In this document: one piece after another, positions 1-11,027 of the stretch
Position numbering within the stretch: position 1 is the stretch's first letter
How the letters are laid out: each line of letters starts with the position of its first letter
Origin: Methylotenera sp.
GTDB taxonomy: Bacteria; Pseudomonadota; Gammaproteobacteria; Burkholderiales; Methylophilaceae
Length of the DNA: 64,000 nt
NCBI GenBank assembly: GCA_030693535.1
Contig: JAUYAL010000051.1
Coordinates: 17,774-81,773 of the forward strand
Reading direction: 5' to 3'
Notes under the pieces: model-generated
What the model saw: only the letters and a program-made list of their open reading frames with translations
Told to the model about the DNA's origin: nothing
Databases searched by the model: none
Translations under genes and position numbers: made by a program

Positions 1-240
1 AGGGATCGTAAAACGTCTAGTAGAAATCTTCAAAGAATCTAGTAAAACTTCAACTTCTTCATCGCTCAACTTGTATTGTTTTATCAATACCTCAACGAAT
101 TCTGCGTTCGGTGTTCCTTTACTTCCTGTTTCTAAACCGCACAGATAAGATTGCTCGTATCCAAGCAATTTCGCAGCGTCACTTTGACGCAAATTGCGCT
201 TTTCTCTATACGCTCGAATTATTTGAGAAAAAGGACTCAT
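1..240 (-). CDS. XRE-family helix-turn-helix regulator, C-terminus beyond window edge
   Basis: The first 80 codons of a gene that runs off the left edge of the window. It starts at an ATG (238-240) and reads MSPFSQIIRAYREKRNLRQ. The next stretch, Q-S-D-A-A-K-L-L-G-Y-E-Q-S-Y-L-C-G-L-E, has the spacing of a lambda-repressor-type (XRE/Cro) helix-turn-helix. The gene is read leftward, and the region to its right holds only remnants. The target is unknown; it could be a phage-type repressor or a TA antitoxin. The fold assignment comes from the motif; the role is not determined. Confidence 0.65.
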   Translation of the reverse strand, partial: MSPFSQIIRAYREKRNLRQSDAAKLLGYEQSYLCGLETGSKGTPNAEFVEVLIKQYKLSDEEVEVLLDSLKISTRRFTIP

Positions 241-694
241 ATCGCTTCAAAATAACAAACTATCAGTCTATCTTACATGACCTGATAAATCAATAAGCTA
301 TTGAATTTAAACGGTTTTTATAATACCTTGTTTTTTTATTTTAGAGGCGTTATGTGGAAATATAAACAAGTGTTGTTTTGTTTATAACTTATGAATTTAA
401 GTAAAAAACCAGCTCAAGAATAAACATTCTTGATGGCTCATAACAAAGGAAGCACCTTAGACTGGCTAAGATAGTGAGAACTGTGAATTACACGACGGCC
501 TGCGCCACCAAAGCATTAGCAATAGCTTGCTGCTGCTGGTTGGCTTGTTGAATGTGACTAAGGTTTAACTGCTCAACACCATGAGTCTAACCAACCTGTT
601 TAGTGACTGAAATGATAAGAAACCTTGATTAACCATTTGGAATAATTTATTCCTAATTAAAGATACCTGCGAACTAAACATCTTGTTTAGTGCA
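241..694. other. Gene-poor stretch with coding debris
   Basis: There is no intact gene here. Part of it (488-586, minus) reads as an open, Gln-rich C-terminal tail without a start. The rest (about 300-480 and 590-690) shows no ORF, clear promoter or hairpin-plus-T-tract that I can support. It looks like a degraded junction between the partial regulator and the restriction operon. Confidence 0.4.
488..586 (-). pseudogene. C-terminal fragment of an unrecognised Gln-rich protein
   Basis: An open frame of about 32 codons, bounded upstream by an in-frame TAG (587-589) and lacking any start. It ends in a Gln/Ala/Val-rich tail (Q-Q-A-N-Q-Q-Q-Q-A-I-A-N-A-L-V-A-Q-A-V-V). The composition looks coding rather than random, so I read it as a fossil. 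I cannot name the parent; a chance open frame is possible. Confidence 0.25.
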
Positions 695-823
695 CTAAAG
701 TGCATTATGATTCAGTTCTGACGGGTAAATCCTGTTACGTGCCTTAAGTGTTTCCTTCCATCGGCTGGCGATAAGCTTAGGGGCAAGAGCGTAATAGGGG
801 CCGTCTATTTTTTTGCCTGTCAT
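695..823 (-). CDS. Small ORF of 42 aa downstream of the DUF3800 gene
   Basis: The ATG is 5 nt beyond the stop of the DUF3800 gene and in another frame. It encodes a basic 42-residue peptide beginning MTGKKIDGPYYALAPKLIAS and containing R-W-K-E-T-L-K-A-R-N-R-I-Y-P. The amino-acid use looks coding. It could be a genuine last gene of the operon, or the C-terminal tail of the DUF3800 protein separated by a frameshift. An in-frame TGA just upstream in this frame means a shift would have to fall within about 20 nt. No function is recognised. Confidence 0.4.
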   Translation of the reverse strand: MTGKKIDGPYYALAPKLIASRWKETLKARNRIYPSELNHNAL

Positions 824-828
824 TTCTG

Positions 829-1482
829 TTAAGGCAAATATATTCTGTCAAATCTCACTTTATCGCAATAAGACGCAAACCAATCTGTATCTTTATGCGC
901 ATCTTTCCTAGCAATTCCCCAGCAAAACAAATCAACAGCCTGCAAACCTGCATTTTCATGTGAGGCTAAATGATCAATCGTTAACATGCAGTTTAGCGGC
1001 AGTAATGCATCTAATTGGTTTTCTACATAGTTATTGAAATCTTTAATTTCTTCGTTATTTTTACAGCGATCCACAATTAAATTCACCCATGGCAAATCAT
1101 TTGCAAAAGGTATTTTTTCAATAATAAATCTAGCTAAGTAGTTGTATAGCTTCTTTTTGCCAACTTTGGTTTGCAGATGAGGTTCAACACGAGCCTTATT
1201 GAGCGTGACGCTGTAAATATCCCAGCCATCTTCTGGCAAATGATGCGCAAAATATTCTTTAATTACCAAAGTGGTTTCTGACCCCTTCAATTCATTAACC
1301 ACACGTTTATTTTGCTTTTTATGATTCAGTTTATTCTTTAAGGTACGTTTAACTGCGGTGGCTATGCCATCTACCACTTGTTTGTGATGACACACTAAAA
1401 TAGTAATCACGAAATATTGTGAAGTTTTGGCTTTAGTAAAATCAAAGCCCAAATCACCAGATTCATCGAGGTAAATAAACAA
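829..1482 (-). CDS. DUF3800 domain protein
   Basis: A 217-residue protein starting at TTG with an AAAGG-type ribosome site about 7 nt upstream. The N-terminus F-I-Y-L-D-E-S-G-D-L-G is the diagnostic DUF3800 motif (Y/F-x-D-E-S-G). Later acidic positions (I-V-D-R-C-K, L-T-I-D-H-L-A-S-H-E) and the C-terminal A-V-D-L-F-C-W-G-I-A-R-K also fit this family, which is thought to have an RNase H-like nuclease fold. It lies 11 nt downstream of hsdM in the same direction, so it is the terminal gene of the restriction operon. DUF3800 proteins are often found beside restriction and phage-defence genes; the activity of this one is not shown. Confidence 0.8.
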   Translation of the reverse strand: MFIYLDESGDLGFDFTKAKTSQYFVITILVCHHKQVVDGIATAVKRTLKNKLNHKKQNKRVVNELKGSETTLVIKEYFAHHLPEDGWDIYSVTLNKARVEPHLQTKVGKKKLYNYLARFIIEKIPFANDLPWVNLIVDRCKNNEEIKDFNNYVENQLDALLPLNCMLTIDHLASHENAGLQAVDLFCWGIARKDAHKDTDWFASYCDKVRFDRIYLP

Positions 1483-1493
1483 TCGGTAGGCCT

Positions 1494-3410
1494 TTATTGA
1501 TTAGCACTTATCAACTTATTTAAGCTTGCCAATGCATCAGCCATAATTTTCCCTTGTGCTTCAATATTGCGGATAATTTCTAGCGGTGTTCTGATATCTA
1601 CATCTGCAACAACTGTTGGATTCACAGCTTTTAAATCAAATACTGCCGCATCAATATCAGCAGCTTTGATTTCTAGCTCTCGCGCTGATTTTTCGCGTTC
1701 TTGAATTTTGTCGCCAAGTGCATCTATTTCGGCTTCACTAGCTTTGTCTTTCTTCAAGCGTTTTAGCTTTTCTTTCAAATCCACCACAATTGCTTTTATG
1801 CTGGCTGCTTCGTCTAGCAAAGGCTGCATTTCTTCTCGTGCTTTTGCACGTCTAGCAGAAAAATCAACTGTCCAAGAGTAAGGACCATCACTTTCTGGTT
1901 TACCACGTTGTAGCAACATACGTGCATAACTGGGGAAAGGCTTGCCCACATTAGACTCATCAGCTTTCCAATCCGAGGTCAAAATAGTAGGTAATTTAGC
2001 GTCTTCAAGTATCGAACCATCGCTTGCATAGCCAAAATGTGCGAGTGTAAGTGGCGTTTTCTTGCCAACTTTTACATATGACAAATCGTAATACCAAGTT
2101 TTCTCGGTCTTTTTGCCTTTGGTAAAAAACAGCAGATTGGTTTTTACGCCAGCACCTGCGGTAGAAAACACTCCACCAGGTAAGCTAATAATCGCCCAAA
2201 GATTACACTCATCAACCAATTTTCGCTTGGTTTCTACAAACGCGCTTTCGTTGGTTCGGAATAATAATCCTTCATCCAACACCATTGCGCAGGTTCCATT
2301 TGCGGCAAGCTCACCCAAAATATCCTGTACAAACAGCACTTGGGTTGAGCCAGTTTCAAAAGCAAAGTTTTTTTGTGCATCTTTGCCTTCTTTACCACCA
2401 AAAGGCGGGTTTGTGAGTATCACATCAAATTGTTTAGGGGCTTGTTCAAATAAGCCCGCATACGTTGCTTTTCTTGTCAGCGAGTTACCATGCCATAAAT
2501 TGGGTTGGTCTATGCCATGCAACACTAAGTTAGCCAGCGCAATCGGAAACACCAGGTTTTCTTTTTCACGGCCAAAAAAAGTGTCATGTTTGAGTATGTC
2601 TATATCTGTACTGGTAACGCTTTGTCCCAACTGCCGAGCGATATGCTCATAGGCAATTGCCAAAAAGCCGCCCGTACCGCAGCAGGGGTCATACACCGTT
2701 TGTCCAAGTTGCGGATTCACTGTATGCACCATGGCGCGAACTACTTCTCGCGGCGTGAAGAATTGACCACCGTCGGAATTCTTCTCGCCCATTTTTAACA
2801 GCAGGTCTTCATAAACCTGCGATAAGGTAAAGAAATGCTGGTCATCCACATGATCAATATTGATCTGGTGCACCTTGTCCAAGATGTCGCGCAGATTCGC
2901 CTCGGAATCCACTCGTACTTTTTCCACCGCCGTCATTGTGCGCCCCATAATGCGCTGCTTACGGCTCGCCGCAGGGTTAGGTAAGCCCGTGCGTGTATCA
3001 ATATCCAAACTATGCAAGTGCGGTAGCAATTCTTTGTTAATAAATTCAAACAACTTGCCATCGCCAGCGGCGAATAACTCCTGACGCTTCCAGCCAAAAG
3101 GCTTGCCTTCAGGCGTTTTTTGGTGGTCTTGCTTGTCAGAATATGGCGCAGCCCAATCCTGCCAACGATAAGGGCTATGCAATGCTGGTGAATACTCTGC
3201 CCCCAATACCTCGGCCTCTTCACGCGCCTTGGCTTCTTGCGCATCCAAAATACGCAAAAACAGAATCCAAGTCAGCTCAGGCACATACTGCAAGGCACTA
3301 GCGCAATTGGAGCGACGCATCACATCACAAATGCTTTTCACAAAGCTAGTAAGCGACTGAGTGGAGGCAATAGCCTTAGATTTTTTTTCGGTTGTTTTTT
3401 TTCTGTCCAT
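1494..3410 (-). CDS. hsdM: Type I restriction-modification DNA methyltransferase subunit M
   Basis: HsdM transfers a methyl group from S-adenosylmethionine to adenine N6 in the bipartite site chosen by HsdS. Visible features of the 638-residue protein: an N-terminal helical domain (about 10-190), FFTPREVVRAM (217-227), the SAM-binding D-P-C-C-G-T-G-G-F-L (241-250) and the catalytic N-P-P-F (334-337). A charged, probably coiled-coil segment lies in the last 130 residues. The ATG is preceded by AAGGT and lies 2 nt from the end of hsdS. Gene order is hsdR-hsdS-hsdM-DUF3800, each overlapping or nearly touching the next, which indicates one transcript. The reading frame is intact. Confidence 0.95.
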   Translation of the reverse strand: MDRKKTTEKKSKAIASTQSLTSFVKSICDVMRRSNCASALQYVPELTWILFLRILDAQEAKAREEAEVLGAEYSPALHSPYRWQDWAAPYSDKQDHQKTPEGKPFGWKRQELFAAGDGKLFEFINKELLPHLHSLDIDTRTGLPNPAASRKQRIMGRTMTAVEKVRVDSEANLRDILDKVHQINIDHVDDQHFFTLSQVYEDLLLKMGEKNSDGGQFFTPREVVRAMVHTVNPQLGQTVYDPCCGTGGFLAIAYEHIARQLGQSVTSTDIDILKHDTFFGREKENLVFPIALANLVLHGIDQPNLWHGNSLTRKATYAGLFEQAPKQFDVILTNPPFGGKEGKDAQKNFAFETGSTQVLFVQDILGELAANGTCAMVLDEGLLFRTNESAFVETKRKLVDECNLWAIISLPGGVFSTAGAGVKTNLLFFTKGKKTEKTWYYDLSYVKVGKKTPLTLAHFGYASDGSILEDAKLPTILTSDWKADESNVGKPFPSYARMLLQRGKPESDGPYSWTVDFSARRAKAREEMQPLLDEAASIKAIVVDLKEKLKRLKKDKASEAEIDALGDKIQEREKSARELEIKAADIDAAVFDLKAVNPTVVADVDIRTPLEIIRNIEAQGKIMADALASLNKLISANQ

Positions 3411-3412
3411 GT

Positions 3413-4609
3413 CTATACCTTAAAGGCTTGCGCGAGTATTGCTTTTGGCAATTTTGATAGGTCATTTAGTTGCGACTGCATAGCGGAAACCACCATCTCC
3501 CAAGTGCTAGTCACGTCGTTCAATTTTTTCGAAAGCTCTTTCTGTACAGATATTTCAGGTAATGGTATTTCGATAGCTTCTACTTGCGATGGCGATATAT
3601 GCGGAACACCAAGGCTTTGGTCGTGCCCTGTGATTTTCGATATGAAAAGATCCGTCTGGAGATAGGCATAGAGGTAGTCAGCATCGAGCTTCTGCGGGTC
3701 AATCAGAAATCGGCCGACACGCTGTAGCAATAGTGCTGGAAGATCTTCTGCGCTAACTTGGGCGACCTTGATACCACTCGAAATAATGGGGCGGTCCAAG
3801 CTAATCAGCACGTCGCCTGAGTTCAATTCATAGCTAGGATACTTCTCTGAATCGCTCTCACTCAGAAATACGGCATCATCCCAATAAACCTTGCTTGGAA
3901 GGATGTTTGCATTGCGCAAAAGTCGCACGCCACTAGTCTTGAAGTGGTCGCTCTTAAAAGCGTATCCGGATTGCAGTTTCGCAGCGTCACCAATGGGTGA
4001 CCAATTCGGTATACTTGAAAACAATGACTCCAGAGATCGCTTTTTAAGTGCAGAAGCCTCTCGCAACTGCAATTGTGCCGCTTGTTGAGCGGTTTCCACT
4101 TCGGCAAGTTGGGCTTTCAGGCGGGCGGCGATTTGGCGTTGTTGAACTCGTTCTGGAAGCCGTAATTCCAATTCTCCTAGTTCGGAGAAGCGTAAATTCT
4201 GAATGTTTGCTCCGCGCGCCTGCTCGTCACGCCAAGAAATGTATTCCGGACCTCTCAGCCACATCGCCAAAAATTCAGGATCGATTTTGTTGGGGCGAAT
4301 GATTCCGCAAAAACCACCTACAGTTCCACACCAGTCTTGCCTGAGTGCAGCGCTTTTTCCAACAATTTGCGGGCTGCCCGATGAGAGGCAGATAGCAATG
4401 TCACCTGACTTTATGAACTGAGCTTCTGCAACGACTTCGCGCGGAACAAAAATCAGGTCGTTCTGTATATTTAGCTCGTTTTGAATATTTCCAGCACGCA
4501 ATACTGGAATATTGGTTTGAGTAGCAACGTTTTGTTGCTGACTCTTATCGAATGTCACACCACGAATGAAATCTGCAACCTCGGATAGCTTGATTGTTTG
4601 CGCACTCAT
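3413..4609 (-). CDS. hsdS: Type I restriction-modification specificity subunit S
   Basis: HsdS recognises the two halves of the target sequence and docks HsdM and HsdR. The 398-residue protein has two target-recognition modules. The first spans about 1-150, followed by a long conserved helix (E-R-V-Q-Q-R-Q-I-A-A-R-L-K-A-Q-L-A-E-V). The second (about 195-345) is followed by another helix ending near the C-terminus. The phrases S-G-D-I-A-I-C-L-S and N-S-G-D-V-L-I-S-L-D are typical of these modules. Its ATG overlaps the hsdR stop by 4 nt (ATGA), so the two are translationally coupled. The length is normal and both halves are open, so the enzyme should be functional; the recognised sequence cannot be predicted here. 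Confidence 0.93.
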   Translation of the reverse strand: MSAQTIKLSEVADFIRGVTFDKSQQQNVATQTNIPVLRAGNIQNELNIQNDLIFVPREVVAEAQFIKSGDIAICLSSGSPQIVGKSAALRQDWCGTVGGFCGIIRPNKIDPEFLAMWLRGPEYISWRDEQARGANIQNLRFSELGELELRLPERVQQRQIAARLKAQLAEVETAQQAAQLQLREASALKKRSLESLFSSIPNWSPIGDAAKLQSGYAFKSDHFKTSGVRLLRNANILPSKVYWDDAVFLSESDSEKYPSYELNSGDVLISLDRPIISSGIKVAQVSAEDLPALLLQRVGRFLIDPQKLDADYLYAYLQTDLFISKITGHDQSLGVPHISPSQVEAIEIPLPEISVQKELSKKLNDVTSTWEMVVSAMQSQLNDLSKLPKAILAQAFKV

Positions 4610-7014
4610 ACCCCAAACAACCTAGCCTTAGCCTCATGCATCACCTGTACAGGAGCACCCAATCCGCGCAAAGCGTTCAACCCGCCAGCCAGTTTAATCT
4701 CGGGTACTTCCCACAGGTTCTGGCTTTCCAGGGCATCGGTGCCACCTTGAGCGAACTGATGGCCGAGTCCCTTGAGTACGATGACAGCTTTGCCATCCAT
4801 ATCGCTAAACCAGCCATCGTTTTGGCTGATATAAAGTTCGCCACGCTCAGGTCGTTTAAGGGCGCGGGCATGGTAGCCGTATTTGCCGAAAAAGTCGTAC
4901 AAGTCAAAGTCGTTCATCTGGTCGATTTCACGAATCACTTCTGGACTAAAGTTTTCACCCAGCAGGTGGTCTATAAGTTGGCGGCGTTTTTGTGCCTCAA
5001 TCCAAAGTGCTCTAAATTCATCTAAATTGTGAGCTTCAGTCAGTACACGTTGAATCACTTCTTTGCGGTATTCATCCACTGGGATTGGCGTATCACGGCC
5101 ATCTCTGCGGCTTAAAATAAAGCGGCCTTGCGCGTTAATGATGACCGATTGGCCACCGATTTCGGCGACTGCTGGGCCATCTTCGCCGCCACCTCCGCCT
5201 GGACCCTCACCACCTCCGCCGCCACTTCCACTCCCTGGACGAGGCGGTTTGGTAATAAAGTCGGTGCCAAAGAGTTGCGTTACATCGGTGTAATCGTAAA
5301 GCCAGAACTTGAATTTTTGCGTTTCTTCGTGAATGCGCGTGCCGCGTCCGACCATCTGGTAGAACTTAATGGGCGATTGCAGGTAGCGAAAAAACACCAC
5401 GGCATTTAAGCGTTCGATGTCGACACCTGCTTCTAGCAAATCCACAGTACATGCAATAAATGCCCGCTCACCTGAGCCACGCATGGGCTCTATCATATCC
5501 GCGCCATTATTTGGCCCACCCATGCATTTAAACGCGTAGTGATCTTTTGGTGTTTGCCCTTGCTCCTTGCACCAACGCACATAAAGATTATTCAAGTGCT
5601 GAGCAACGCGGTCTGCATGAATCTCACGGGTACAGAAAACAATCACTTTCTGTTCTGGACCGCCGTTTTCGCACAATAATTTGAACAAGTCAGCGCACAT
5701 TTTTGGTGTGCGCAGCTCAATGAACAACTCGTTATCAAAATCTTTGCCTGTGTATTCGTTTTTGGTCAGGTCTTCTTCTGTTAGTGGTTTACCTGTTTTA
5801 ATGTCTTTAACGCCCGCTTTGAGGATTTCTTCTTTGGTAAAAGTAGCGTTATCTATACTGGCTTTACGTTTAACAATTTCACAAGCAGCAAGGTATCCAT
5901 CTTCTTGCGCTTGAATGAGTGTGTATTCATACACGGGTTCGCCAAAATACTTACGGTTATTGGCTGTGATTTCTTGATCTTCTGCACTTGCATGCTTGGA
6001 TTCTTCCAGTTTACGCGGGGTTGCGGTAAGCCCAATATGTATTGCATTAGGGTTGCGGCGTAATACTTCTGCCCATCGCCCCCAAGCCGATCGATGACAT
6101 TCGTCAATGATAATCACGCTAAAGGCATCCTCGCTGTAATTTTCGCTCATAAAGCTAGCAAATCCATCATCATCATCTAGGCCCAGCGTTTGATATGTGG
6201 CAATGTGTATACGTGCATTTGCTGCGGCATTTGCGCCTCTTTCTGTGCCAACTATTCTTGCGTTGTCTCCAAATGCAGCCTTAAGCTTTGAGTATGCTTG
6301 CCCGCGTAATTCATCACGGTCACATAAAAATAGGGCTGGTTTAGGAAGTTGGCCTGCCTGACTCATGCGCCATAGTAAATTGGTTGCAATAATTGTTTTA
6401 CCTGCGCCTGTTGCCAATGCTAACAATACGCGAGGCGCTTGGCCCGCTTGTTGATCAGTCAGTATTTTCTCGAACGCAGCCCGAATAGCTGCATCTTGAT
6501 AATAGCGTGTTACTGACCATGCAGGACTGTCCGCCTGAAAAAGCATTGCCACTTCTGGCCTAGACATGTCTATTCCAGTGTCTTTTGCGTAGCGTGTGCA
6601 AAGTTCAGTATGTGGTAAGAAATCGGAAAAAGGAAACGGGCCATTTTGCAGACTACTAATACAATCGAACTCACCATAGCGATGACCGTTAGTTGCGAAA
6701 ACGTATTTTACATCGAAGCGTTCACAATCTGCGTAGCCTTTGGCCTGCTGCATACCTTTTAGTGGATCTTCGCTTTCCTTCTTGGCTTCAAGCACGGCAA
6801 CAGGCAAGGCTTTGGGCATATCACCAACTTGAACACATAGAAGATAATCGGTACGGCCTGGACCCTTACGGCGGCGACCTTTGGCACCACTTGGTTCGAC
6901 TGGTGATGGGGTTAATATAGTTTCCAGCGTAATCCGATCATGGCTAACATAACCTTTTTCGCGTAACACTGGATCGATTAAATGATAACGGGTATCTGCT
7001 TCGTTCATTGACAT
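4606..7014 (-). CDS. hsdR: Type I restriction enzyme subunit R (translocating endonuclease)
   Basis: HsdR drives ATP-dependent DNA translocation and cuts DNA away from the site. I start it at the ATG at 7014, which has GGGGGA just upstream, rather than at 7056, because the longer frame would overlap a gyrB-side terminator hairpin. In this 802-residue form the PD-(D/E)xK nuclease residues are about D56, E76 and K78 (V-L-E-A-K-K). Walker A ATGAGKT is at about 201, followed by the D-E-C-H box, the G-L-T-A-T-P motif and the Q-M-V-G-R-G-T-R motif VI. An unusual run of 20-30 Gly/Pro residues joins the motor to the C-terminal part. It is the first gene of the operon. Confidence 0.93.
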   Translation of the reverse strand: MSMNEADTRYHLIDPVLREKGYVSHDRITLETILTPSPVEPSGAKGRRRKGPGRTDYLLCVQVGDMPKALPVAVLEAKKESEDPLKGMQQAKGYADCERFDVKYVFATNGHRYGEFDCISSLQNGPFPFSDFLPHTELCTRYAKDTGIDMSRPEVAMLFQADSPAWSVTRYYQDAAIRAAFEKILTDQQAGQAPRVLLALATGAGKTIIATNLLWRMSQAGQLPKPALFLCDRDELRGQAYSKLKAAFGDNARIVGTERGANAAANARIHIATYQTLGLDDDDGFASFMSENYSEDAFSVIIIDECHRSAWGRWAEVLRRNPNAIHIGLTATPRKLEESKHASAEDQEITANNRKYFGEPVYEYTLIQAQEDGYLAACEIVKRKASIDNATFTKEEILKAGVKDIKTGKPLTEEDLTKNEYTGKDFDNELFIELRTPKMCADLFKLLCENGGPEQKVIVFCTREIHADRVAQHLNNLYVRWCKEQGQTPKDHYAFKCMGGPNNGADMIEPMRGSGERAFIACTVDLLEAGVDIERLNAVVFFRYLQSPIKFYQMVGRGTRIHEETQKFKFWLYDYTDVTQLFGTDFITKPPRPGSGSGGGGGEGPGGGGGEDGPAVAEIGGQSVIINAQGRFILSRRDGRDTPIPVDEYRKEVIQRVLTEAHNLDEFRALWIEAQKRRQLIDHLLGENFSPEVIREIDQMNDFDLYDFFGKYGYHARALKRPERGELYISQNDGWFSDMDGKAVIVLKGLGHQFAQGGTDALESQNLWEVPEIKLAGGLNALRGLGAPVQVMHEAKARLFGV

Positions 7015-7029
7015 GGCTTCCCCCACTTC

Positions 7030-7052
7030 AAAAAATGAGGCTCCTAAGAGCC
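7030..7052 (-). terminator. Rho-independent terminator downstream of gyrB
   Basis: On the minus strand a GGCTC/GAGCC stem (7039-7052, 4-nt loop) is followed by a run of T (7031-7035 as A on the plus strand). It lies about 120 nt beyond the gyrB stop and just ahead of the chosen hsdR start. It would separate the replication genes from the restriction operon. Confidence 0.6.
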
Positions 7053-7174
7053 CCAATTTTATTTCTTATTTTTTAGAAAAACCTAAAATCCATGAAACCC
7101 TACCACCTCTTTAAATTCTCTCAATATCTCACTTTTTGCGAATTATCTCGACTTTAGAGAGAACCTACACAAAT
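7053..7174. promoter_or_regulatory. Presumed hsd operon promoter region
   Basis: A 122-nt AT-rich gap between gyrB and the terminator ahead of hsdR. Because the terminator lies between this gap and hsdR, the promoter may be weak, or located between the hairpin and the ATG. I cannot point to a clear -35/-10 pair. Confidence 0.25.
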
Positions 7175-9595
<2,421 letters not shown>

Positions 9596-9660
9596 TTAGT
9601 TTCTTTCGTAAGTATTTTTTGTATATATTATTGGTATAAGTATTTATTTTTTAATTTTTA

Positions 9661-9676
9661 TGTTTCACGTGAAACA
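9661..9676. promoter_or_regulatory. parS centromere site 1 (ParB-binding)
   Basis: A perfect 16-bp palindrome TGTTTCACGTGAAACA, identical to the bacterial parS consensus, in the gap between dnaN and gyrB. It should load the ParB encoded at 21.8 kb and help segregate the origin. Two more perfect copies lie at 17.2 and 17.3 kb. Confidence 0.95.
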
Positions 9677-9689
9677 TTACCGCTTAAAA

Positions 9690-10790
9690 CTATATGCGCA
9701 TCGGCATCACTACATATTTATAATTTATATTATTCGGTACTGTAATTAAACAACTGCTATTTGCGTCTGCAAAAGAAAAAGTAGCTTCTTCACTATTAGT
9801 GTTATTTAGTACATCAATTAAGTATGTCACGTTAAAACCTATATCTAAAGTATCACCTGTGTAATTTACTTCCAATTCTTCTTCTGCTTCTTCTTGATCG
9901 CTATTTGTACTAATTAATTTTAAGTTGTTATTACTCAATACCATACGGATTCCACGATATTTTTCATTTGATAAAATAGATGCGCGCTGCATTGCTAATA
10001 AGACTCCTACCCTATCTGCCGTAAATGAGTTTTGATGCCCTGTTGGAATCACACGATTGTAATCAGGAAATTTACCATCAATGACTTTAGAAATTAATTT
10101 AAAATTACTGAAGCTAAAATTAACTTGATTGCTTGCTAACTCTATTTGTACATCTTCATCACTGTCATCTAACAACTTGATTAACTCAACTACAGTTTTT
10201 CGCGGCAAAATCACATCTTGTTTTTCGAAACTTTCTTTTAATTCAGTAGAAGTAAAACTCAAACGGTGTCCATCTGTACCTACTATATTTAATTGATTAT
10301 TAGATATTTCAAATAATAAACCATTTAAATAATAACGAATATCTTGTTGAGCCATTGCAAATTCAACTTGTTTCAATAAGTCTTTCAATTGACGCTGACC
10401 TATAGTTACTGTTGTGCTAGACCCTGTAGTTTTCGTCATCACTGGATAATCAGCCGCAGGCAATGTTTGTAAATTAAAACGGCTTTTTCCTGCTTTTAAC
10501 GTAATGCGGCTATCATTTGTTAGCATATTAATTTCTGAACTATCAGGTAAAGATCGACAAATATCCAATAATTTTTTAGCTGATATCGTAGTTGAAAAAT
10601 CTCCTGATGTGGCACTATCTACAGATAATGATATTTGCATTTCTAAATCAGTTGCAGTTAGATGAATTTTGTTTTGCTTTACTTCTAATAATAAATTTGA
10701 AAGTATCGGTAACGTATGTCTTTTTTCTACAATACTGGTGACTGCAGTTAGTGGTTTTAATAATGTTTCGCGGTTGATTTGTATATTCAT
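9690..10790 (-). CDS. dnaN: DNA polymerase III beta subunit (sliding clamp)
   Basis: The ring-shaped processivity clamp that tethers polymerase III to DNA. The 366-residue length is standard for three repeated clamp domains. Family signatures visible include V-E-K-R-H-T-L-P-I-L-S-N-L-L near residue 25, Y-Y-L-N-G-L-L-F-E in domain 2 and the final V-V-M-P-M-R-I, the conserved C-terminal loop. It follows dnaA after a 237-nt DnaA-box-bearing gap, so it may have its own promoter as well as dnaA read-through. Confidence 0.97.
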   Translation of the reverse strand: MNIQINRETLLKPLTAVTSIVEKRHTLPILSNLLLEVKQNKIHLTATDLEMQISLSVDSATSGDFSTTISAKKLLDICRSLPDSSEINMLTNDSRITLKAGKSRFNLQTLPAADYPVMTKTTGSSTTVTIGQRQLKDLLKQVEFAMAQQDIRYYLNGLLFEISNNQLNIVGTDGHRLSFTSTELKESFEKQDVILPRKTVVELIKLLDDSDEDVQIELASNQVNFSFSNFKLISKVIDGKFPDYNRVIPTGHQNSFTADRVGVLLAMQRASILSNEKYRGIRMVLSNNNLKLISTNSDQEEAEEELEVNYTGDTLDIGFNVTYLIDVLNNTNSEEATFSFADANSSCLITVPNNINYKYVVMPMRI

Positions 10791-11027
10791 CTTTATAACC
10801 TAAATAATATATATATAAATAATAACAATAATAATAGTACATTTTTTTGTGGATAACTGTTTATTTATCAACAAAATCAATAATTTACATCTTATTTTTT
10901 AATCTTAATAAAAGAATATTCTGTTGTGGATAGATTGTGGAATAAAAAAGACATAATTTATATAAACAACCTTATACTATTTTTATCCACAATAAATTCA
11001 TAACATTACAGTAATACGTTTTAGGTA
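10791..11027. other. oriC: Candidate replication origin (dnaA-dnaN gap) with three DnaA boxes
   Basis: This 237-nt gap is strongly AT-rich. It holds two perfect DnaA boxes (TTATCCACA) at 10848-10856 (reverse) and 10983-10991 (forward), and a one-mismatch box at 10925-10933. The AT-rich runs between them could be the unwinding element. One further perfect box lies on the other side of dnaA at 12572. Gene orientation diverges from the dnaA/rpmH boundary, which agrees with an origin here; the exact site cannot be fixed from sequence alone. Confidence 0.6.

Noticed and set aside
111..296. 61-codon plus-strand frame at the left end
   Set aside because: Antisense to the HTH regulator; the minus-strand product has a clear domain.
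2113..3084. Long plus-strand frames across hsdM
   Set aside because: Antisense shadows of hsdM with no family motifs or ribosome sites.
5063..5409. Pro-rich plus-strand frame across hsdR
   Set aside because: It is the complement of the Gly-rich linker of HsdR.
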